In this document: in pieces, positions 37,374 through 43,979 of the stretch | Numbering within the stretch: the stretch's first letter is position 1 | How the letters are laid out: each line of letters starts with the position of its first letter | Assembly (NCBI GenBank): GCA_030065235.1 | Contig: JASJDC010000007.1 | Location: 1 to 64,000, forward strand | DNA from: Alphaproteobacteria bacterium | Lineage (GTDB): Bacteria > Pseudomonadota > Alphaproteobacteria > UBA8366 > Aestuariispiraceae | Reading direction: 5' to 3' | DNA length: 64,000 nucleotides | Notes under the pieces: model-generated | What the model saw: only the letters and a program-made list of their open reading frames with translations | Database searches by the model: none | What the model was told of the DNA's origin: nothing | Made by a program: the position numbers and the translations under genes

Positions 37374-37432
37374 CGCCTTGGCGGATGGTAAAAGCCTTGA
37401 GGAGAACACTCCGCGCGAGGCGCTTCTTTGTG
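37374..37432 (+). repeat. Degenerate third copy of the terminator repeat
   Basis: GCGGATGGTAAAAGCCTTGA and GGAGAAC here correspond to GCGGATGACAAAAGCCCCGC and GGCGAAC in the two good copies, and CGCGCGAGGCGCTTCTTTG to CGCGCGGGGCTTTTTCTTTG. The stem is weakened. It follows the HxlR gene by about 40 bases and may still be a weak terminator. Confidence 0.6.
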
Positions 37433-37445
37433 AGGACCCGCACGA

Positions 37446-38009
37446 CTATCGCAAATCGATCAACCCATGGTCCTGCACCTGCGTGATCGCCTCGTGGGGG
37501 ACGTAGTCGGCGAAGAGCACGAGATTGTGACTGTCGTGCCGCGCGTTCGGGACGAGGATCGCCGAAGGGTCATCGGGACTGTTCGAGCCCAGGAAATGAA
37601 CGGCTTCGGCTACTTCCTGGCAGGTCTCGTACTCGCCATGGCGGTCGAGATAGGGCAAGCGTCCGAAATTGCCCATATCGATGCCAAGCCGACCGAGTAA
37701 TTCGGGGTCCGTCAGGTTGAGGACGCCATCGAGTTTGACGGACAACTCATGCAGCCGGTAGCGAATCTTTGACGGCGCGATGGGTTGGCCGCGCGTTAGG
37801 TGGAACCGCATCTCCGCCAGCGCGCCTTCCCGCTGGACCGAGGTGTAAAGAACCTCGAAACTCCCATCGTCCCATCGGTTTCCGCCGCTGGAGAAAAGGG
37901 TCGGATCGCGGTCTTCCCGTGTGACGCGCCAGACATTGGCTTCGAAAGACTGGGTCTCGAGCTGCTCAAGCGTATCGATCAGGGCCAGGTCTCTGGGGCT
38001 GGCCGCCAT
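37446..38009 (-). CDS. RES-domain toxin
   Basis: The product has 187 residues. The RES fold is recognisable from VWRVTRE (Arg28), FSSGGNRWDDGSFEVLYTS, GALAEMRFHL (Glu66) and NARHDSHNLVLF (Ser160); Arg, Glu and Ser are the active-site residues after which the domain is named. Characterised relatives (MbcT, ParT, Res) degrade NAD+ or ADP-ribosylate targets and stop growth. It lies 3 bases after the antitoxin gene and is third in the operon. The exact reaction here is not known. Confidence 0.92.
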   Translation of the reverse strand: MAASPRDLALIDTLEQLETQSFEANVWRVTREDRDPTLFSSGGNRWDDGSFEVLYTSVQREGALAEMRFHLTRGQPIAPSKIRYRLHELSVKLDGVLNLTDPELLGRLGIDMGNFGRLPYLDRHGEYETCQEVAEAVHFLGSNSPDDPSAILVPNARHDSHNLVLFADYVPHEAITQVQDHGLIDLR

Positions 38010-38012
38010 AAG

Positions 38013-38354
38013 CTAGAGATACCCGTCCGCGTCCAGCCGATCCAGAACCCGGAAGACATCCTCGACGCGGCCGGCGTGGATCAGGTCGATGGCGCGCTGA
38101 CCCTCGAGTTGCGGATGACGCGCATAGAGCCACATCCGGATTTCGTCATTCGCGTAGTAATCGTCGAGCCGTTTCACGACATAGATCAGGTCGGATAGCA
38201 CCCGTTCGCTCGCCGGCTGCGGCCGTTTTACACCACTGCGCCACCGGGACACGGTCGCCTTGGACACATCCGTGACGTTGGCGATGTCCGTCCCGTTCAA
38301 CCCGCCGATCGTCTCCAACTCACTGATGCTTCGCGAAATCGCGGTTGAAGTCAT
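38013..38354 (-). CDS. Xre/MbcA/ParS-type antitoxin
   Basis: The product has 113 residues. A helix-turn-helix lies at about residues 19-46 (NGTDIANVTDVSKATVSRWR), followed by the C-terminal MbcA/ParS domain (RMWLYARHPQLEGQRAIDLI, then RVEDVFRVLDRLD). Such proteins bury the active site of RES toxins and repress the operon. Its ATG overlaps the stop of the upstream 451-residue gene as TAATG. The 39720-39752 inverted repeat is its likely operator. Confidence 0.92.
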   Translation of the reverse strand: MTSTAISRSISELETIGGLNGTDIANVTDVSKATVSRWRSGVKRPQPASERVLSDLIYVVKRLDDYYANDEIRMWLYARHPQLEGQRAIDLIHAGRVEDVFRVLDRLDADGYL

Positions 38355-39709
38355 TATGCGCTTCCCGATTTTGGGTGCGCTTGACTTACCCTTGGCGCCC
38401 CAATCGCTCTTACGGGTGCGACTCTTTCACTATGGTCGAGTGCGATTTCTTCAAAAGTATCCTTTAGCTGTTCCGACTTCAGCCTGTGTTGAATTATCCG
38501 AGCCTGCAATTTCGCTAGATCAACTCTACACTCTTCGGCAACAGCGGGTTTCGGTTTCAGTTTTTGTGCGGCTTTCGCCGTTGCGACTATTTCACTCATT
38601 CTCTCTTCACAGAAATAGGTTGGCCTGTTTGCCGTAGGAATCGAATCGATTTTCTCTATACGTTGTCGTCCGTCGGCTGCATTGAAGCGACGTGGATCCT
38701 CAAGAAGTCCGTCGATTCCGTTTGGTAAAACGTTTCGGTCGTTTGGCAGAAGAAAGGTCTTCGCGCGATGTGCGGACAGTAATACTCGTGTTTCTTTGGT
38801 TGTAAACGACTGACCCAGATTAGATAATCCCACCCGTTTTGCGCGTCCCATTGGCTTCTCGCTGCCGGGATCACGCTTCTTCGGGGGCCTGTTCCAGTTC
38901 GACGTTACGAACGACGTGTGTTCGCCGTAGCCATGTGAGATAGCCGAAACAACGTTCATTGCTAGGAGTGCTTCCCCTGCGAGTCCTCCCACGTGGTCCA
39001 TGACTATTGGCATGCCAAGGTTATGCAAAGCTGCAAGTGCCCGGATCAACTGAACTGCATTGGCAGGGCTCTTGTCCGGTGAAGTCATTGATCCCCGGAC
39101 CCAAAGCACTTCAATCGGTAGATTGGGCAGGTCAGTCATCAGTTTGGCACGGAGGGTTTGATCGCTTAAATCTTGGAGTCGTGCGGCTAGCAAATAGTCT
39201 AAAGCTATGTCATTGCCGCCTTCACGATCTAGTGCATTCCTTAGAAGCGAACATCCTTCCATATCGAGTATGTACCAATCACTGAAATCGGGGTCGGCCA
39301 AGAAATGTGTTGGAGCCAGCACCGCGTCTACGCCGTATTCCACGGCCGTACGCGCAATGGCGCCATAGATGTCAGATGGGTGTCCTGGGCGGAATACGTC
39401 CGGTTGCAGTGCTGCCCCATGGTGTTTGGCTGCCCACGGTGCACTAGCAGCGTGTCCACCGCACTTGTTTAGTGATGACAGTTCAATTGTCCTAGGATCA
39501 AGAACAACTTCTGCTCCCAGTCCTTGGAGCATTTGAATGGTGCTCTTTAGGAACTTGATCTTTGAGCCGTTGACGACGAATCGCTTGCTGGTGATTACAC
39601 CAGCTGCGACTAAGTCAGCGACCTTTTTATAGCTGCTGTCACCTAGGCGTATGTAGTGACCGACTGGTTGGAAAGCTCTTTGTTGCTTTGGAAATTCTAT
39701 AACACTCAT
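38354..39709 (-). CDS. Unrecognised 451-residue protein, first gene of the RES/Xre operon
   Basis: The ATG at 39709 (MSVIEFPKQQRAFQPVGHYI) has AAAGGA 8 bases upstream and a promoter at 39731-39759; the open frame extends to 39910 but would run through the promoter and a terminator. I do not recognise the family. Alternating strands and helices (RFVVNGSK, AEVVLDPRTIELS, YGVDAVLAPTHFL, PIEVLWVRGS, PIVMDHVGGLAGEALLAM, AISHGYGEHTSF) suggest a TIM-barrel-like fold, possibly nucleoside or base related, but this is weak inference. The last 60 residues are charged and probably helical. No signal peptide or membrane helix is seen. The DNA is visibly AT-richer, with rare-looking codons, than the flanking genes, pointing to transfer. 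It shares one-base overlap with the antitoxin gene. Confidence 0.85.
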   Translation of the reverse strand: MSVIEFPKQQRAFQPVGHYIRLGDSSYKKVADLVAAGVITSKRFVVNGSKIKFLKSTIQMLQGLGAEVVLDPRTIELSSLNKCGGHAASAPWAAKHHGAALQPDVFRPGHPSDIYGAIARTAVEYGVDAVLAPTHFLADPDFSDWYILDMEGCSLLRNALDREGGNDIALDYLLAARLQDLSDQTLRAKLMTDLPNLPIEVLWVRGSMTSPDKSPANAVQLIRALAALHNLGMPIVMDHVGGLAGEALLAMNVVSAISHGYGEHTSFVTSNWNRPPKKRDPGSEKPMGRAKRVGLSNLGQSFTTKETRVLLSAHRAKTFLLPNDRNVLPNGIDGLLEDPRRFNAADGRQRIEKIDSIPTANRPTYFCEERMSEIVATAKAAQKLKPKPAVAEECRVDLAKLQARIIQHRLKSEQLKDTFEEIALDHSERVAPVRAIGAPRVSQAHPKSGSA

Positions 39710-39719
39710 GTAGATTCCT

Positions 39720-39759
39720 TTCTGTTTCAGAAAATATCGTTGTGAAACAGAAGAGTCAA
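39720..39759 (-). promoter_or_regulatory. Promoter and inverted-repeat operator of the three-gene RES/Xre operon
   Basis: On the minus strand TTGACT (39759-39754), a 17-base spacer and TATTTT (39736-39731) form a sigma-70-type promoter. TTCTGTTTCA at 39720-39729 and TGAAACAGAA at 39743-39752 form a perfect 10-bp inverted repeat with 13 bases between arms, one arm inside the spacer and one just after the -10. A protein bound there would block polymerase, as expected for antitoxin autorepression. Confidence 0.8.
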
Positions 39760-39878
39760 TAGTTGAATCGTCGCGCTTTCTCTGGTCACGCAGATCAGCA
39801 CGTTTCAAACGCGTTTGTTTTCTCAGGGCGGTTTGGTTGATGCGGCACCTGGAACTGCGCGCTACGTGGTATCTAAAG

Positions 39879-39908
39879 AAAAACCCCGCCGGTAAGGCGG
39901 GGTTTCTC
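39879..39908 (-). terminator. Terminator after rplI
   Basis: AAACCCCGCC at 39881-39890 pairs with GGCGGGGTTT at 39896-39905 around GGTAA. Read on the minus strand it ends in TTTTTCTTT, a good T-tract. It lies 27 bases past the rplI stop and isolates the ribosomal operon from the RES/Xre operon. Confidence 0.9.
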
Positions 39909-39934
39909 ATAACTTCAGCGATGGCGCCTTGCCG

Positions 39935-40597
39935 TCACTCGGCTGGCTTGTCGCCTTCTTCTGCCTCACCGTCCGCTCCAGCCTCTTCAGCGGCGGCGGC
40001 TTCTTCCTCGGCTTCCACTTCCGCCGCGACGGCGGCCATGGCGGCGGCGTGTTCGGCGGCGATTTCGGCGGCTTCTTGCTGGTCCGCCAGGGCGGCGGTC
40101 AGGAGGGCCGGTTCGCCGCGGGCGACGCGGTCGGCTTGGGCTTCGGCTTCTTCGGCCGATTGCGCGACATTGATGCTGATCGCGACCGAGACTTCCGGAT
40201 GCAGACGGATGGTCTGATCAAAAATGCCCAAGGTCTTGATCGGCCGGTCGATGACGACCTGCGTCCGTGTCACGCTGACGCCGGCGTCCGACACCGCTTC
40301 CGCGATATCGCGGCCGTTGACCGAGCCGTAGAGCTGGCCGGATTCGGAGGCGGCGCGGATGATCACGACACTCATGTCGGCCATCTTTTCGGCGACCGAG
40401 TCCGCTTCCTGTTTGCGTTCCAGGTTCTGCGCCTCAAGCTGCGCGCGTTCGGTCTCGAACCGTTTGCGGTTCGCCTCGGTCGCGCGCAGCGCCTTGCCTT
40501 GCGGCAGCAGGAAATTGCGCGCGAAGCCCGGCTTGACCTTCACGACATCGCCCATTTGGCCGAGTTTCTCGACCCGCTCCAAGAGAATGAGTTCCAT
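39935..40597 (-). CDS. rplI: 50S ribosomal protein L9
   Basis: The product has 220 residues, longer than the usual 150. The N-terminal domain [24 protein letters not shown] and [13 protein letters not shown] are typical, with the C-terminal rRNA domain near residues 80-150. After that comes an acidic alanine/glutamate tail of about 60 residues. L9 helps control frameshifting. It is the last gene of rpsF-rpsR-rplI. Confidence 0.97.
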   Translation of the reverse strand: MELILLERVEKLGQMGDVVKVKPGFARNFLLPQGKALRATEANRKRFETERAQLEAQNLERKQEADSVAEKMADMSVVIIRAASESGQLYGSVNGRDIAEAVSDAGVSVTRTQVVIDRPIKTLGIFDQTIRLHPEVSVAISINVAQSAEEAEAQADRVARGEPALLTAALADQQEAAEIAAEHAAAMAAVAAEVEAEEEAAAAEEAGADGEAEEGDKPAE

Positions 40598-40611
40598 ATC
40601 CCGCGCTCCCC

Positions 40612-40857
40612 TTAATCGATCGTGTAGGGCAGCAAACCGAGATACCGGGCGCGTTTGATGGCCTGGGACAGTTTGCGTTGCTTCTTGACGCTGACCGCGG
40701 TGATCCGCGAGGGGACGATCTTGCCGCGTTCAGAGACATAGCGCTGAAGCAGTTTGATGTCCTTATAGTCGATCACCGGCGCGTTGGGGCCGGAGAACGG
40801 GCAGCTTTTTTTGCGGCGGAAGAACGGCCGGCGGCCGAAGGGACGGGTGTTCATCAT
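40612..40857 (-). CDS. rpsR: 30S ribosomal protein S18
   Basis: The product has 81 residues counting the first of two adjacent ATG codons (40857 or 40854). [12 protein letters not shown] and [26 protein letters not shown] are diagnostic. S18 binds 16S rRNA as a dimer with S6. The start overlaps the rpsF stop, so the two partners are co-translated. Confidence 0.98.
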   Translation of the reverse strand: MMNTRPFGRRPFFRRKKSCPFSGPNAPVIDYKDIKLLQRYVSERGKIVPSRITAVSVKKQRKLSQAIKRARYLGLLPYTID

Positions 40858-41321
40858 TCGGCTCCTTTCTCAGTTCTCGCCTCACGGGGTCGATCGTCCC
40901 GGGGCCTGTCGTCGCGGGGCCGATCATCGCGCGGCTTGTCGTCGCGGAAGTCGCGGCGCGGGCGCCGATCGCCCCGGTCGCCGCCCCGGCCACGCTCTTC
41001 GCGGCGCTGCATGACGACGCTGGGCTCTTCCGGCAGGTCTTCGGTCCGCACGGTCATATAGCGCAGCACGTCCTCGGACAGGCGCATCTGGCGCTCCATC
41101 TCGGCTACCACGTCCGGCGCGGCGTCGTAGTTGAACAGGACATAGTGGCCCTTACGGTTCTTGCGGATCCGATAGGCCAGGTTGCGCAGGCCCCAATATT
41201 CGCGGCGCGACAGGGTCCCATTGTGGTTCTTGATATGCTCGGCATAGCCGTCGGCCAGCGCTTCAACCTGCGCGGACGACACGTCCTGCCGTGCAATGAA
41301 CACGGTTTCGTAATTCGCCAA
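40854..41321 (-). CDS. rpsF: 30S ribosomal protein S6
   Basis: The product has 155 residues, longer than the enterobacterial form because of an Arg/Asp-rich tail with repeated PRDDR units (residues about 125-150). The core [20 protein letters not shown] and [20 protein letters not shown] is standard. AAAGGAGAGAC precedes the ATG. First gene of the operon, with a 160-base leader. Confidence 0.97.
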   Translation of the reverse strand: MANYETVFIARQDVSSAQVEALADGYAEHIKNHNGTLSRREYWGLRNLAYRIRKNRKGHYVLFNYDAAPDVVAEMERQMRLSEDVLRYMTVRTEDLPEEPSVVMQRREERGRGGDRGDRRPRRDFRDDKPRDDRPRDDRPRDDRPREARTEKGAE

Positions 41322-41484
41322 TTGTCTCTCCTTTTGGCTTTCTCACGATCCAGCGCGGTATTCAGAGGTCCGAAATGACCCGCCCAACCCGCCGCCTGGA
41401 TCCAACCGACCGCACCAAACGCCTCTGAGGGCGCAGTCGATCGGCAAGGAGCGCCGCACGGCCCCAATGCCGCGCGGACGGCGG

Positions 41485-41513
41485 TGTATAGGGTCTGTGC
41501 CGCGGCAATGCAA
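41485..41513 (-). promoter_or_regulatory. Promoter of the rpsF-rpsR-rplI operon
   Basis: On the minus strand TTGCAT (41513-41508), 17 bases, TATACA (41490-41485). Transcription would begin near 41478 and leave a leader of about 155 bases before rpsF, long enough for an S6:S18-binding structure, though none was folded. No gene lies in 41322-41555. Confidence 0.65.
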
Positions 41514-41555
41514 GCGTTCCCGGCGGGAAATCGCCGGGTCGCGCGGGCGCTGAGA

Positions 41556-42062
41556 TCAGTGGGTCGCGATGCGGCTTTCGACCGGCGCGTTTCCGGTGAT
41601 CGTCTGCAGCACCACGCAATAGCGTTCGGTCAGTTTGTGCAGCGTCGCCAGCTGCGCCTCGTCCGCATCCGTGTCCAGATCGAATGTCAGGCTGATCGAC
41701 TCGAACCCGACCGCGGCCTCGCGATCGACGCCCAGCGTGCCGCGGAAATCGAGCAGGCCCTCGGCCCGCACGGCGCCGTCCCGGATCGGGATGTCCAGCG
41801 CTGTCGCCACCGCCTTCAGGGTGACGCCGGCGCAGGCGACCAAGGCCTCCAACAGCATGTCGCCCGAGCAGAGCTGCGTGCCGTCGCCGCCGGTCGCCGG
41901 ATGCAGGCCGGCTTCTGCGATCGCCTTGCCCGTGTCGATCTTGCAGGCGATCCCGTCGCCCAAGTGACCTTCGGCTTTCAGCATGATGCGGCCGGCCTCC
42001 GGATTGTCCTTCAGGTTGGCTTTGATCGGGGCCTGCATGGCCCGCAGCGCGTCGGCGTCCAT
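41556..42062 (-). CDS. OsmC/Ohr family protein
   Basis: The product has 168 residues. Two redox cysteines typical of OsmC-like thiol peroxidases are present at Cys77 (EALVACAGVTLKAVA) and Cys149 (LTERYCVVLQTI). OsmC proteins reduce organic hydroperoxides with the cysteine pair. The spacing fits the broader OsmC branch rather than Ohr. It stands alone, on the minus strand, divergent from the lipoprotein gene. Confidence 0.9.
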   Translation of the reverse strand: MDADALRAMQAPIKANLKDNPEAGRIMLKAEGHLGDGIACKIDTGKAIAEAGLHPATGGDGTQLCSGDMLLEALVACAGVTLKAVATALDIPIRDGAVRAEGLLDFRGTLGVDREAAVGFESISLTFDLDTDADEAQLATLHKLTERYCVVLQTITGNAPVESRIATH

Positions 42063-42309
42063 CGTTGGGTCCTTTGTTGGAGTTCAGCGGTATCGCGCAT
42101 GATCTAGCCGCCCGCCGCCGCCGCGTCAAAGACGACCCGTTCGACGGCGCATGTCCGGAGAAGCAACGCGAGCGAAGCGCAGTGCGGTCGCAAGGCGCCG
42201 CGCGGCGCACCGCGGCAAATCCGCCCGCATGTTGGCGGTCGCGTTTCTACGCTTTGTGCTCAATGGACCCGAAGCTAGGCTTCATAGTAGTCGGGTTGAG
42301 GGGACAGCC

Positions 42310-43224
42310 ATGCGCGCCGTCCAGCGCGCCGAGTTGGGGGATATCGGCGCGATGGGTTCGTCTTTTACAAGAATTGGGGGGCGGCCGGCGCGCCGGGTCG
42401 GGCTGGCGGCGTGCGTCAGCGTCTGCCTGTCCGGCTGCGCTCTGCCGCCGATGTTGGAAGTCGCGTCCCTCGCGGTCGGCGGCGGATCCTGGCTTTTCAC
42501 GGGCAAGAGCACGGCGGATCATGCGATCTCGGTCGCCGTGGGCGAGGATTGCGCCATGCACCGTCCGGTCTTCGGCGACGAGTTCTGCACGCCCTATGAG
42601 GTCATGCGGCGGCTGGATGATCCAAGCGACGATGTGATGATCGGCGACGTCCGGCTGAAAGGTCTCGAAGAGATCACCGAATTAGTCACGGTCGTGTCCA
42701 GCCTAGCCGGGCCCTCTGATGACGCGCCAACCATCGCGTTCGACCCGGCCCCGGTCCTTAACGACTCATCGGTGATCGCGCTTGAGCCGACGCCGGTCGA
42801 CCGGGTCGCGAATAGCGTCGCGAATGGCGCAGGCGAGGGCGCAGACGATGCGCGGGATTTCAGCGCCGTTGATCTCAACGCCATGGCGCAAGCTTTCGAC
42901 GATATTCAAACCGCTTCTGGCCGCCCCGCGCATCGGGTCCTACGCCCAACCCTTGGTGCAACAGGCGCGGCTCGTGCTGCCGCATACGGCCGGCGCGGCC
43001 CACGAGCCGTTGCTCTATTGATCGGCCGCGCAATACTCCTTCGGCCCGGATGTGTTCCGCGTCGTTTCGACGGGCCGGCCCAAGCTTCAATGCCTCAAGA
43101 CTGTAGACCGCATAGCCCTCATACCGAAGACGACGCGCCGTCTGACCTGCATCAATGCGAACCCGTCGGGCGCGACGTCATATCAGGAAAACAACATCCC
43201 ATCTCACATGGAGCCGCCGCATGA
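42310..43224 (+). CDS. Putative lipoprotein; C-terminus possibly frameshifted
   Basis: The ATG at 42310 has GAGGGG 6 bases upstream; an ATG at 42352 is an alternative. A lipobox VCLSGC lies about 40 residues in, and the mature part begins ALPPMLEVASLAVGGGSWLF with HAISVAVGEDCAMHRPV, a pattern I associate with alphaproteobacterial lipoproteins. From about residue 200 the frame turns Arg/Pro/His-rich and loses protein character, while the next frame reads IGSYAQPLVQQARLVLPHTA, a stop at 43019-43021, then YSFGPDVFRVVSTG, which looks like the lost C-terminus. The present frame ends ATGA, overlapping the next start. Possible pseudogene. Confidence 0.6.
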   Translation: MRAVQRAELGDIGAMGSSFTRIGGRPARRVGLAACVSVCLSGCALPPMLEVASLAVGGGSWLFTGKSTADHAISVAVGEDCAMHRPVFGDEFCTPYEVMRRLDDPSDDVMIGDVRLKGLEEITELVTVVSSLAGPSDDAPTIAFDPAPVLNDSSVIALEPTPVDRVANSVANGAGEGADDARDFSAVDLNAMAQAFDDIQTASGRPAHRVLRPTLGATGAARAAAYGRRGPRAVALLIGRAILLRPGCVPRRFDGPAQASMPQDCRPHSPHTEDDAPSDLHQCEPVGRDVISGKQHPISHGAAA

Positions 43225-43487
43225 ACCACAAGCACCGCAAGATCCTGCATTCGATCTTCGCCCATCCGATCCCCGCCAACCTGTCGCAGCGCGAAGTCGA
43301 ATCGGTGGTCAAGGAAATGGGCGGCGATATCGAGCAGCATTCCGGCGGCCGCGTCGGCCTGCGCCTGAACGGCCATTCCGCCGTGTTCCCCCATTCCGGC
43401 CATAGCCTGCCGAAGAACGAGGTCCAGCAAATCCGCAAATTCCTGGAAAGCTGCGGCGTCGATCCGGCGAAGGATTATCCGCTGTAA
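43221..43487 (+). CDS. HicA-like small protein, solitary
   Basis: The product has 88 residues from the ATG at 43221 (MNHKHRKILHSIFAHPIPAN). The double-stranded-RNA-binding-like HicA fold is suggested by SQREVESVVKEMGGDIEQHS, GGRVGLRLNGHSAVFPHSGH and KNEVQQIRKFLESCGV. The position of the catalytic His of HicA ribonucleases (usually GSH) reads GGR here, so ribonuclease activity is doubtful. No HicB partner is adjacent. It overlaps the lipoprotein frame by 4 bases. Confidence 0.8.
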   Translation: MNHKHRKILHSIFAHPIPANLSQREVESVVKEMGGDIEQHSGGRVGLRLNGHSAVFPHSGHSLPKNEVQQIRKFLESCGVDPAKDYPL

Positions 43488-43519
43488 GGTTCTGCGCCGG
43501 CGCGACGGCGGTTCCGGCT

Positions 43520-43948
43520 TCAAAACCCTAGGATACGGCTCAACAGGTCCGGATTAGACCAATTCGGCTGCCGGTCTTCGACCAGCACCGCGGCGCCGAC
43601 GGGCGCGTCTTCATCGTCGTTGAGCCGCCGGATGCGGACCTGCACCCATCGAGGCACAAGCTCGTTATTGAGATCGTCGATCACAGTGACGGCCAGCGCC
43701 TCGGCCGTTTCGGCCGCGTTGGCGAGGCTTTCCAGATAGGCGGCGAAACCGGTGTCGGTCAGCACGCCCCTGTCTGGCACATAGGCGACGCTGATCTCAA
43801 GCTTTGCCCCGCCATCATGCAGGGCGCCGGTCAGACGGCACAGATAGTCCAGTTGCGGCGCGGGGTTGGACGCCGGGTCGAGGCTTGATTGCCGCGCGAT
43901 GCGCGCCGCCGAGGCTGGCTCGACGGCGGGTTGTATATCATCCTTCAT
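43520..43948 (-). CDS. Divergent QueF-like protein
   Basis: The product has 142 residues. DYLCRLTGALHDGGAKLEI followed by SVAYVPDRGVLTDTGFAAYL and VIDDLNNELVPRWVQVRIRR resembles the T-fold of QueF (preQ0 reductase), where a Cys-x-x-TG segment, a YxPD strand, a YL-S helix and a terminal PRW strand occur in this order. The substrate-binding FHE and RGGI parts are absent, so enzymatic activity is uncertain. It lies 31 bases before a flagellar gene, in the same direction. Confidence 0.5.
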   Translation of the reverse strand: MKDDIQPAVEPASAARIARQSSLDPASNPAPQLDYLCRLTGALHDGGAKLEISVAYVPDRGVLTDTGFAAYLESLANAAETAEALAVTVIDDLNNELVPRWVQVRIRRLNDDEDAPVGAAVLVEDRQPNWSNPDLLSRILGF

Positions 43949-43979
43949 CGCATCGTTTCCGTTCCGCGATCCAAGCGCC

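Noticed and set aside
38260-38637. A + strand 125-residue frame opposite the antitoxin start and the 451-residue gene
   Set aside because: No ribosome-binding site or motif; the minus-strand operon explains this DNA.
42065-42637. A + strand 190-residue frame overlapping the lipoprotein start
   Set aside because: Arg-rich with no ribosome-binding site; the lipobox-containing frame is better supported.
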